Shown one piece after another: positions 1 through 5,660 of a stretch of 5,928 bases of DNA (positions are counted from its first letter, which is position 1; each line of letters begins with the position of its first letter). Source of the stretch: Acidiferrobacterales bacterium (lineage in GTDB: Bacteria > Pseudomonadota > Gammaproteobacteria > Acidiferrobacterales > Sulfurifustaceae); the NCBI GenBank assembly GCA_015492195.1, contig WGFP01000062.1, positions 1 through 5,928 of the forward strand, given 5' to 3'. The notes below the pieces were generated by a model. The model was not told where the DNA came from. It saw only the letters and a program-made list of their open reading frames with translations, and ran no database searches. The position numbers and the translations under genes are program-made.

Positions 1-1
1 C

Positions 2-148
2 ATCGGCTTCTATGGCCTCCCGCTGACGTACCTGGATGACTTTATTCCGCGTATTGAGGCGGTGACCATTGCCCAGATTCGCGATGCGTTTCAAAGACGC
101 GTGCGTCCGGAAAAAATGGTGACGGTGATTGTCGGTGGCGAGGGATAA
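2..148 (+). CDS. M16-family (insulinase-like) zinc peptidase, C-terminal fragment
   Basis: This is the last 48 codons of a gene that begins left of the window; it ends at the TAA at 146-148. The readable tail starts IGFYGLPLTYLDDFIPRIEA and ends VTVIVGGEG. The pattern 'FYGLPL-YLD-(8)-V-A-VT--QI-DAF-R-(V/L)-P-KMVTVIVG' is, from family knowledge, the usual end of bacterial periplasmic M16 peptidases and their inactive partner subunits. The catalytic HxxEH motif lies in the N-terminal half and is outside the window, so I cannot tell whether this is the active or the inactive member of such a pair. M16 genes are often found just before rsmD in gammaproteobacteria, which fits the next gene. The end of this reading frame overlaps the probable start of rsmD, which suggests co-transcription. 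Confidence 0.82.
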   Translation: MGFYGLPLTYLDDFIPRIEAVTIAQIRDAFQRRVRPEKMVTVIVGGEG

Positions 149-743
149 GCGAACACCGGCACGGCGGGATAAGCATGCATCAAGATCATCCTACCCGGGA
201 CGCGTGCGCATTATCGGCGGCATCTGGCGCAGCCGGTTGTTGCATGTCCCGGAGGCCGAAGGCCTCAGGCCGACGCCGGACCGGGTGCGCGAGACCCTGT
301 TCAACTGGTTGCGGCCCTACCTTCCCGGGGCGCGTTGCCTTGATCTCTTCGCCGGCACCGGCGCCTTGTGTCTCGAGGCCCTGTCGCGGGGTGCCGGCAG
401 CGTCGTCATGGTGGAGAAATCCGATCTTGCGGTACAGGCACTGCGCCGCAATCTTGAACGGCTCGGCGCCGGGGATGCGGAGGTGATACAGACGGACGCG
501 GTCGAATACCTGGAGCGGTCGCCGGAGGCCTTCGACATTGTTTTTATCGATCCGCCCTTTCGCAGTGATCTTATTTCCCGTTGCTCGGCGTTGGTCGAGG
601 AACGCGGGTGGATCAGGCCGGGCGGTTTGGTCTACATCGAGGCACCGAGCCGCATGCAGGCGTTGCCCATCCCGCCCACCTGGGAATTGATCCGCAGCCA
701 AAAAGCCGGCCAAGTGGGGTATCATTTGGCAAGAAAACAATAA
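135..743 (+). CDS. rsmD: 16S rRNA (guanine(966)-N2)-methyltransferase RsmD
   Basis: RsmD is a cytoplasmic SAM-dependent enzyme that methylates N2 of G966 in 16S rRNA during 30S assembly. Numbering from GTG135, the sequence shows the family N-terminal signature RIIGG near residue 25, then RPTPDRVRETLFNWL at about 45-59, the SAM-binding loop LDLFAGTGAL at about 69-78, and the catalytic FIDPPF motif at about 137-142. The end, GQVGYHLARKQ, matches the E. coli ending GQVAYRLYQRE as I remember it. At about 202 residues the length is normal. The start is uncertain. TTG129 and GTG135 each have GGTGA six bases upstream, and I chose GTG as the commoner start codon. GTG204 would give a minimal protein beginning MRIIGG, with GGGA only three bases upstream. 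The first two options overlap the peptidase stop, consistent with translational coupling. The product is near certain; the start is not. Confidence 0.93.
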   Translation: MARDKRTPARRDKHASRSSYPGRVRIIGGIWRSRLLHVPEAEGLRPTPDRVRETLFNWLRPYLPGARCLDLFAGTGALCLEALSRGAGSVVMVEKSDLAVQALRRNLERLGAGDAEVIQTDAVEYLERSPEAFDIVFIDPPFRSDLISRCSALVEERGWIRPGGLVYIEAPSRMQALPIPPTWELIRSQKAGQVGYHLARKQ

Positions 744-745
744 TC

Positions 746-833
746 CACCGCAAAGGCGCAAAGAAAATTATATGTTTTTAATTACATTTTTGTCCCGATT
801 CTTTTTCTTTGCGTTCTTCGCGTCTTTGCGGTG
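746..833. repeat. Palindromic intergenic repeat of CTTTGCG-like units
   Basis: The left arm (746-767) holds two units, CGCAAAGG and CGCAAAGA, preceded by CAC and followed by AAA. The right arm (802-833) is its reverse complement but carries three units (TCTTTGCG at 806-813, TCTTCGCG at 815-822, TCTTTGCG at 823-830) and ends in GTG. The arms are separated by about 34 AT-rich bases. It begins 3 bases after the rsmD stop and ends 11 bases before the coaD ATG. Repeats with this CTTTGCG/CGCAAAG theme occur in spacers of many bacterial genomes (recollection, not searched). The final GGTGA (830-834) is the best Shine-Dalgarno candidate for coaD. Confidence 0.7.
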
Positions 834-844
834 AAATTTCATAC

Positions 845-1324
845 ATGAATATCATCGCTCTTTATCCTGGAACGTTTGATCCCATTACCAACGGCCATAC
901 CGATCTCGTGCGTCGCGCGGCGCAGCTTTTTGACGAGGTGGTGGTGGCCGTGGCCGCCAATCCGCAGAAAAAATCGCTGTTCAACCATGATGAGCGAATA
1001 GAGCTTGCGCGCGCGGTGCTGGCGGACGTGAAAGGCGTCCGGGTTGTGGGATTTAACAACTTGCTGGTGGATTTTGTGCGCAGCCAGGGAGGGCGGGTGA
1101 TTCTGCGCGGTCTGCGCGCGGTGTCGGACTTCGAATTTGAATTTCAGCTCGCCGGCATGAATCGGCGTCTTGCCCCGGAAATTGAAACTGTTTTTATGAC
1201 GCCGTCCGAACAGGAGACGTTTATCTCCGCGTCGCTGATCAAGGAAATCGCCGCCCTCGGAGGAGACGTGGCGGGCTTTGTGGACGCCCGGGTGGCGGCT
1301 GCGTTGACTGCAAAAATGCGTTAA
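845..1324 (+). CDS. coaD: Phosphopantetheine adenylyltransferase CoaD
   Basis: CoaD transfers AMP from ATP to 4'-phosphopantetheine, giving dephospho-CoA, the penultimate step of coenzyme A synthesis; it is cytosolic and hexameric in E. coli. From ATG845 the protein has 159 residues, the same length as E. coli CoaD. It begins MNIIALYPGTFDPITNGH, which holds the nucleotidyltransferase TxGH-type motif (T15-N-G-H18). K42, R88 and R91 (in RGLRAVSDFEFE) sit at the positions of the E. coli substrate-binding residues. The second nucleotide-binding motif is ISASLIKE (127-134), with Ala129 where many homologues have Ser. The frame is open a little further upstream, into the palindromic repeat, but ATG845 gives the canonical N-terminus. 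GGTGA at 830-834 is a plausible but distant ribosome site. It lies 101 bases after rsmD on the same strand, a common gammaproteobacterial order. Confidence 0.96.
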   Translation: MNIIALYPGTFDPITNGHTDLVRRAAQLFDEVVVAVAANPQKKSLFNHDERIELARAVLADVKGVRVVGFNNLLVDFVRSQGGRVILRGLRAVSDFEFEFQLAGMNRRLAPEIETVFMTPSEQETFISASLIKEIAALGGDVAGFVDARVAAALTAKMR

Positions 1325-1352
1325 GATGCCCCTCGCTTAATCCTGACTGATC

Positions 1353-1372
1353 TTGTAGGTATTTGTAGGTAA
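1353..1372 (+). repeat. Two tandem 10-bp direct repeats before the ferredoxin gene
   Basis: The 56-base gap between coaD and the ferredoxin gene holds two head-to-tail copies of a 10-mer, TTGTAGGTAT (1353-1362) and TTGTAGGTAA (1363-1372), about one helical turn apart. The second copy ends 8 bases before the ATG and its GTAGGT could act as a weak, rather distant ribosome site. A two-copy operator is possible but unproven. I see no convincing -35/-10 pair. Confidence 0.5.
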
Positions 1373-1380
1373 TTAGAGTC

Positions 1381-1635
1381 ATGTCTTTGTTAATTACCGA
1401 TGAGTGCATCAATTGCGATGTGTGCGAGCCCGAATGTCCCAACGGCGCCATTTCGCAGGGCGAGGAAATTTACGTGATTGACCCAAAACTTTGCACCGAG
1501 TGCGTCGGCCATTTTGAAACCTCGCAATGCATTGAGGTCTGCCCCGTGGATTGCATTATCCTGGACCCCGAGCGCCCTGAAAGCAAAGAGACGCTCCATC
1601 AGAAATATCTGTTTCTGACCCAGCAGGCGTCGTAA
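1381..1635 (+). CDS. 2[4Fe-4S] ferredoxin, Allochromatium/YfhL type
   Basis: This is a small soluble electron carrier of 84 residues with two [4Fe-4S] clusters. There are nine cysteines. C9-x2-C12-x2-C15-x3-C19-P and C38-x2-C41-x8-C50-x3-C54-P supply the eight ligands, with C15 and C54 swapping between clusters in the usual way. The longer C41-x8-C50 loop (VGHFETSQ), the extra C58 and the roughly 25-residue tail that looks helical are the marks of the Alvin group, which includes E. coli YfhL and A. vinosum ferredoxin. From family knowledge these have unusually low and widely separated cluster potentials. Their physiological partners are poorly defined. The gene lies 56 bases after coaD on the same strand, an order often seen in gammaproteobacteria, so it may share the coaD transcript. 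ATG1381 gives the expected MSLLITDECINCDVC start. Confidence 0.95.
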   Translation: MSLLITDECINCDVCEPECPNGAISQGEEIYVIDPKLCTECVGHFETSQCIEVCPVDCIILDPERPESKETLHQKYLFLTQQAS

Positions 1636-1643
1636 AGTAGAAA

Positions 1644-1671
1644 AAAGAGAAAAGATCTTTAAAGAGAAAAG
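1644..1671 (+). repeat. Purine-rich 11-bp direct repeat around a 10-bp palindrome
   Basis: AAAGAGAAAAG occurs at 1644-1654 and again at 1661-1671. Between and overlapping them is the perfect palindrome AAAGATCTTT (1651-1660). It lies just downstream of the ferredoxin stop in an A-rich tract. It does not resemble an intrinsic terminator because the stem is AT-only and there is no U-tract. It could be simple low-complexity sequence. Confidence 0.45.
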
Positions 1672-1693
1672 TTAAAGAAGCTCCGATCAATTT

Positions 1694-1784
1694 GTCATGC
1701 CGGACTTGGTCCGGCATCCAGGTCTTTGATCTTTATGGATTCCGGCTCCCGGATCGCGTCCGGGACAGGCTTCGCCGGAATGAC
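1694..1784. repeat. 91-bp compound palindromic repeat with GTCAT/ATGAC ends
   Basis: The element opens with GTCAT (1694-1698) and closes with ATGAC (1780-1784). Hairpin 1 pairs ATGCCGGAC (1697-1705) with GTCCGGCAT (1709-1717) across a 3-base loop. Hairpin 2 pairs ATTCCGGC (1739-1746) with GCCGGAAT (1774-1781), and inside it TCCCGGA (1747-1753) with TCCGGGA (1759-1765) around TCGCG; bases 1766-1773 form a one-sided bulge. This closely resembles the short dispersed palindromes ending in CCGGAATGAC found in many bacterial genomes (recollection). It lies between the ferredoxin and ggt, where it could fold in RNA and limit read-through. There is no U-tract after it, so it is not a classical terminator. 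Confidence 0.75.
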
Positions 1785-1895
1785 GGTTCAAGAATTAATC
1801 AGAGCTTCCTTAAAAATAACATTTTCTTTTTTGTATCCTGTTTGGTCTTCTTCACGGTTTTTTCGCTTTTATCTGTTTTCTTGTATCTTGCTCTC
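1785..1895 (+). other. T-rich leader upstream of ggt
   Basis: These 111 bases are AT-rich with long T runs and contrast with the GC-rich genes around them. TTGTATC plus a C/T-TG ending occurs twice (1831-1840 and 1881-1890), each time after a TTTTC-containing T-tract. The plus-strand frame of ggt stays open through here and through the palindrome as far as TTG1692. That extension reads as hydrophobic low-complexity protein and is unlikely to be translated. I found no strong promoter hexamers and no clear Shine-Dalgarno sequence before ATG1896. Confidence 0.4.
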
Positions 1896-3569
1896 ATGAT
1901 CTATCGTGCTCGTCCCCTTATTCTGTTCCTTATATTCCTGCCGTTGTTGGCTACGGCCGCCGAACTCAAGCCGCCGGCCGCCGGGATCGCCAGCGCCCAT
2001 CCCTTGGCTACCCGGGCCGGCCACGAAATACTCGCCCGCGGCGGCAATGCCTTCGATGCCGCGGTCGCCATCGCCGCCACGCTGGCGGTGGTGGAGCCGT
2101 ACGGTTCGGGATTGGGCGGCGGCGGATTCTGGTTGTTGCATCGCGCCCGCGATGGATTTGAAACCATGGTGGATGCGCGTGAACGCGCGCCCATGGCGGC
2201 GACTCGGGACATGTACCTGGATGAGTCCGGCAGGCCGGTCGCCGGGCTGTCGTTAAACGGGCCGCTGGCGGCGGCGATTCCCGGTCTGCCGGCGGCGCTG
2301 GCGCATGTCGCCGAAAAATACGGACGCCTGCCGCTTACACAAAGTCTTGCCCCGGCGATTCGCCTGGCACGAAAAGGCTTCGCCGTAACGGCGCGTTATC
2401 GCAAGTTGGCCGAACGGCGTATGGATGTCCTGAATGCCCATCCTGCCGCCGCGCGCGTGTTTCTGGATAACGGGTTTGTGCCCGACCCGGGGTTTATCGT
2501 GCGCCAGCCGGATTTGGCGCGGACCTTGGTGCGGCTGGCGAAAAAGGGCCGCGCCGGTTTTTATGCCGGTGTGACCGCAAGACGGCTGGTAGAGGGCGTG
2601 CGCGCCGCCGGCGGTATCTGGAGTCTGAAGGACCTTGCCGACTATCGCATTGTGGAACGCACGCCTGTGCACGGAAGACACAAAAACATCCGGGTTACCT
2701 CGGCGGCGCTGCCTTCTTCCGGCGGCACGGTGTTGACGCAGATGTTGAATATTCTGGAGGGGTTTGATCTGAATAAGCTGGATCGGGTCCAACGCGCCCA
2801 AGTGATCATCGAGGCCATGCGCCTCGCCTACCGCGACCGCGCGCGTTATCTGGGCGATCCCGATTTTGTGTCGGTCGACACGCAACGGTTGCTTTCCCAC
2901 GATTATGCGGTGCGGCTTCGCCGTGCCCTGCGCACACGGGTGAAACTCGATGCGCCCCGGCGCCAAACAGAAACGCGGGGGACGGGTACGAATACCACCC
3001 ACTTCTCCGTGATAGACCGCGAAGGAAACCGGGTCGCGGTTACCTTGAGTATCAACTACGCCTTTGGATCGGGGTTCATGCCGCCGGGCACGGGCGTGCT
3101 GCTTAACAACGAAATGGATGATTTTGTGATAAAACCGGGCGTACCCAATGTCTATGGTCTGGTGGGCGCCGAAGCGAACGCCATTGCGCCGGGCAAGCGC
3201 CCGCTGTCCAGCATGACCCCGACCTTCCTCGAAACCGATGACGCGGTGGTGGTGCTCGGCACGCCCGGCGGCAGTCGCATCATCACCATGGTGCTGCTTG
3301 CCGCACTCGAGTTTGCCAACAATCGTGGCGACGCCGCGTCATGGGTGGCGCTGCCGCGATTCCACCATCAGTATTTGCCCGACCGGGTGGAGTACGAACC
3401 CGACGCCTTTAGCAAGCCGGAGGTACGCGCCCTTGAGGGGCTGGGGTATAAGCTTGTTTTGAGAAAAAACGGTTACGGCAATATGCAGGCGGTGGTGTGG
3501 TACAAAACCGGCAACCGCGTGGCGGCGGCGTCTGATCCGCGCGGTGAAGGTCTGGCACTGGTGAGGTGA
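1896..3569 (+). CDS. ggt: Gamma-glutamyltransferase (glutathione hydrolase), secreted, self-processing
   Basis: GGT cleaves or transfers the gamma-glutamyl group of glutathione and related compounds, normally in the periplasm. From ATG1896 it has 557 residues. A Sec signal peptide is visible (Arg4 and Arg6, hydrophobic core at about 8-19, likely cleavage near ATAA/ELKP at 19-25). R95 in DARERAP matches E. coli R114. The self-cleavage and catalytic threonine is Thr367 in NTTHFS, which would give a small subunit of 191 residues, as in E. coli (190). Also present are N387, E406 and D409 (MDDF), the lid-loop segment KPGVPNVYG with Y420, RPLSSM (S438, S439) and TPGGSRI. E406 replaces E. coli Gln430, as in animal enzymes. 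The lid loop and intact catalytic set argue for true GGT rather than a cephalosporin acylase. The frame is open upstream to 1692, but only ATG1896 places the signal peptide at the N-terminus. It is convergent with the GTPase gene. Confidence 0.95.
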   Translation: MIYRARPLILFLIFLPLLATAAELKPPAAGIASAHPLATRAGHEILARGGNAFDAAVAIAATLAVVEPYGSGLGGGGFWLLHRARDGFETMVDARERAPMAATRDMYLDESGRPVAGLSLNGPLAAAIPGLPAALAHVAEKYGRLPLTQSLAPAIRLARKGFAVTARYRKLAERRMDVLNAHPAAARVFLDNGFVPDPGFIVRQPDLARTLVRLAKKGRAGFYAGVTARRLVEGVRAAGGIWSLKDLADYRIVERTPVHGRHKNIRVTSAALPSSGGTVLTQMLNILEGFDLNKLDRVQRAQVIIEAMRLAYRDRARYLGDPDFVSVDTQRLLSHDYAVRLRRALRTRVKLDAPRRQTETRGTGTNTTHFSVIDREGNRVAVTLSINYAFGSGFMPPGTGVLLNNEMDDFVIKPGVPNVYGLVGAEANAIAPGKRPLSSMTPTFLETDDAVVVLGTPGGSRIITMVLLAALEFANNRGDAASWVALPRFHHQYLPDRVEYEPDAFSKPEVRALEGLGYKLVLRKNGYGNMQAVVWYKTGNRVAAASDPRGEGLALVR

Positions 3570-3580
3570 CGTTTTTTCCG

Positions 3581-3612
3581 GAGGAAATCCGCCGGAATCA
3601 GGCGGTTTCTTC
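3581..3612. terminator. Stem-loop at the ggt / GTPase convergent junction
   Basis: GAGGAAA-T-CCGCC (3581-3593) pairs with GGCGG-TTTCTTC (3601-3612), leaving one bulged T and a 7-base loop; one pair is G-U. It sits 11 bases after the ggt stop and spans the GTPase stop codon (3598-3600). In the ggt direction the 3' arm itself is T-rich (TTTCTTC), but there is no clean U-tract on either strand. A second, shorter pairing TCCGG/CCGGA (3577-3581/3592-3596) competes with it. It may end ggt transcription; this is unproven. Confidence 0.4.
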
Positions 3613-5574
3613 GATGATGAAGCTGCCGCTTTCGGTTTCCACGAAGTTAAGGATACGCATAATTCCTTCCACCCGCTCGTCGAGGGACTTTTTCTGTTCG
3701 CGGATGCCGTCACGAATCTGTTTCAGTTCGCTGACCCGGTCTTCCAGGGTGTCGCTTGCCTGATGGATGCGTTTTATTGATTCGAGCCGTCGCCGCAGCA
3801 GGATCTGATGCTCGCGCACCTGCGATTCCATGGGCGACATGATGGTCTTGAGCCAGTTGTCCGCGTCACGATTCGCCATCCGGTAAATCGCCTTAACCTT
3901 GGCCACGGAGGATTCAAAAAATTTCTTGGTAAGAACCTGTTGCTCGGTCAGGACCAGGGAAAGGCCTTTGACAAATTGTTCGTGTTTGTTTTCAAGCCGT
4001 TTGATCTCCCGCAGGTAGCGCGTTACCGAGAAACTGCTTGGTTTGACGTTGGCCAACCCGTATTCCTCCTGAAATTTGCGGTAAACGCCCTCCATCATTT
4101 CCTTAATCTCCTGCGCCTGTTTGGCGACCTCGTTCATCGTGGCGTGGGCCCGTTTGAAAAAGTCCTGCATGCAGGATTTGAGACCCGCCGTGGTCATGCT
4201 GATCTCCATGTTCTTTTTGGTTTCCGCGATGAGATTATCCAGGGCTTTTAGATTCAGATGTGAATACAGAACGTTGGTCTGCTGGGAAAAAATACTGCGT
4301 GTGGCCTGAAAGCGTTGCAGGCTTTTTTCGAATACCTCCTTGTCCGCCTTGACCTTCTTCATCATGTGCTCGATGACTTCCATGTTTTTACCGCTCAGGC
4401 CGCCCAGTTCATTCAAATGCTCACGAACGCCTTTGAGCCGTTGCTTGATGATCAGGCGCATGGCCTTGATGGTATCGGACATGTCGTCGCTGATGTTTTC
4501 GCGCACGATCTCGCGTTTGGCGGGCACGATCTCCTTGGCCAAGGCCTCTTCCAGGGCATGAATTCGACTGCGTTCAAGTATTTTCTTGTCGTCTTTGATT
4601 TTGCCAAGCAGGGCCTTTTGCGCTGAGACCGGATAGACGTTGTGTTTCGGGACGTGCAGGATCTTGGCGGTATCGCGAATCTGGCGGTCGATCTCGCGCT
4701 GGACCTCGTCCCAGTCCCGCAGCTCGTCCCACAGGCCGTCGATTTTGTTCAGCACCACCAAACGGCCCTTGTTCGTGCTGTCCTTGTGGGTGCCGATGTG
4801 GTCGTGCCATACCTGAATGTCGGACTTCGTGACGCCGGCGTCGGCGGCGAGAATAAACAGCACGGCATGCGCGCTCGGCAGGAGGGTCAATGTCAGTTCC
4901 GGCTCCGCGCCCAGGGCATTGAGGCCGGGGGTGTCCAGGATCACCAGGCCCTGATCCAGCAAGGGGTGCGGCATGTTGATGATGGCGTGGCGCCACTTCG
5001 GGATTTCCACCAGGCCGTCTTCCGTGATGCGCATCCCGGGTTGGGTTTCGTCCTCGGCAATATGCAGCCCCAGGGACTGCGCCTCCTCCCGGGAGACGTG
5101 TTTGGTTTCGACGATGTGGTTTAACAACTGGATCATCTTTTCCGGTGACTCGATGTCCAGGGGAAACGTCTGCCATTCCTCGGTAAATCCTCGGTATTCG
5201 GTGATGGTCGTGCCGCTCTTGCGGGTTTCAATCGGCAGGAGGCGCAGCGAGGGTTCGCTGCCCGGTTCATTCAGCAGTTCCGTCGGGCACATGGTGGTGC
5301 GGCCGGCGCTGGAGGGAAGAATTCGGCTCCCGAAGTCGGCGAAGAAGATGGCGTTGATGAGTTCGGATTTGCCGCGTGAAAACTCGGCCACGAAGGCGAT
5401 ATACAGCTTGTCGTCGCGCAGGGTGGTGAGCACGTGTTCCAGGCGCTGGTCGACCTGGGTGTCGCTCAACTCCTGGGTTTGTAACCAGGACCTGAAGTCG
5501 GAAACCGCATCCGCGAGCGACCGTCGCCACTCACTGTAGGCTTCGAAGTGTTGTTCCAGACCTTGTTTTGTCAT
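3598..5574 (-). CDS. Dynamin-like GTPase of unknown role
   Basis: This 658-residue protein has a large N-terminal GTPase domain and a helical C-terminal half. The motifs in order are the P-loop AEFSRGKS (63-70); a switch I region RTTMCPTEL (92-100) with T98 a likely Mg-coordinating residue; DTPG (214-217); NKID (276-279); and SAQK (317-320) as probable G5. The first P-loop glycine is Ala63. About 115 residues separate switch I from DTPG, more than the roughly 70 in classical dynamin. Residues from about 340 on are charged and heptad-like, with likely coiled coils at about 395-425, 475-505 and 585-635. I see no signal peptide, no membrane segment and no obvious hydrophobic paddle, so any membrane contact would be peripheral. 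Bacterial dynamin relatives act in membrane remodelling, cell division or stress responses; which applies here is unknown. ATG5574 is preceded by only a weak GGTG. It follows mutM on the same strand after 192 bases. Confidence 0.88.
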   Translation of the reverse strand: MTKQGLEQHFEAYSEWRRSLADAVSDFRSWLQTQELSDTQVDQRLEHVLTTLRDDKLYIAFVAEFSRGKSELINAIFFADFGSRILPSSAGRTTMCPTELLNEPGSEPSLRLLPIETRKSGTTITEYRGFTEEWQTFPLDIESPEKMIQLLNHIVETKHVSREEAQSLGLHIAEDETQPGMRITEDGLVEIPKWRHAIINMPHPLLDQGLVILDTPGLNALGAEPELTLTLLPSAHAVLFILAADAGVTKSDIQVWHDHIGTHKDSTNKGRLVVLNKIDGLWDELRDWDEVQREIDRQIRDTAKILHVPKHNVYPVSAQKALLGKIKDDKKILERSRIHALEEALAKEIVPAKREIVRENISDDMSDTIKAMRLIIKQRLKGVREHLNELGGLSGKNMEVIEHMMKKVKADKEVFEKSLQRFQATRSIFSQQTNVLYSHLNLKALDNLIAETKKNMEISMTTAGLKSCMQDFFKRAHATMNEVAKQAQEIKEMMEGVYRKFQEEYGLANVKPSSFSVTRYLREIKRLENKHEQFVKGLSLVLTEQQVLTKKFFESSVAKVKAIYRMANRDADNWLKTIMSPMESQVREHQILLRRRLESIKRIHQASDTLEDRVSELKQIRDGIREQKKSLDERVEGIMRILNFVETESGSFIIEETA

Positions 5575-5602
5575 TCAGCACCGCCCGTAGCAAGACAATC
5601 CT

Positions 5603-5639
5603 TAACAGAAAGTCCGTTCGCTGTGGAGCGTTGACGGAC
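5603..5639 (-). terminator. Candidate intrinsic terminator or attenuator between mutM and the GTPase gene
   Basis: On the minus strand GTCCGT...ACGGAC (5634-5639 with 5612-5617) encloses CGCT-CCAC-AGCG (5627-5630 with 5619-5622), with a small internal loop. It is followed at once by the T-rich run TTTCTGTT. That arrangement resembles a weak Rho-independent terminator for mutM transcripts. Because it lies only 37 bases before the GTPase ATG, it could instead be a leader structure of that gene. The U-run is interrupted, so confidence is modest. Confidence 0.4.
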
Positions 5640-5640
5640 C

Positions 5641-5660
5641 GTCGGCGGGTGACCGCCGAC
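5641..5660. other. Perfect 8-bp GC hairpin with a 4-base loop
   Basis: GTCGGCGG (5641-5648) and CCGCCGAC (5653-5660) are exact reverse complements around GTGA. On the plus strand the loop would be a GNRA tetraloop (GUGA); on the minus strand it reads UCAC. It abuts the neighbouring hairpin at 5612-5639 with one base between, so the two could stack in RNA. Confidence 0.55.

Noticed and set aside
186..761. Minus-strand open frame opposite rsmD
   Set aside because: It is a shadow of a GC-rich gene with clear RsmD motifs on the plus strand.
746..833. CRISPR-like array from the recurring CGCAAAG/CTTTGCG units
   Set aside because: Units are only 8-9 bp, contiguous without spacers, and arranged as inverted arms.
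809..844. Upstream start for coaD inside the palindromic repeat
   Set aside because: It would add 12 residues coded by the repeat; ATG845 gives the canonical 159-residue protein starting MNIIALYPGTFDP.
1692..1895. In-frame N-terminal extension of ggt from TTG1692, including a hydrophobic stretch
   Set aside because: It translates a palindromic repeat and a T-rich leader. A normal Sec signal peptide begins at ATG1896, and GGT length is normal from there.
2253..3002. Minus-strand open frame of 249 codons inside ggt
   Set aside because: It lies opposite the conserved GGT sequence, including the Thr367 region, and its translation resembles no protein family.
4642..5124. Long plus-strand open frame opposite the GTPase gene
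   Set aside because: It is antisense to the conserved GTPase motifs (DTPG, NKID), has no recognisable domain, and reflects codon bias of the true gene.
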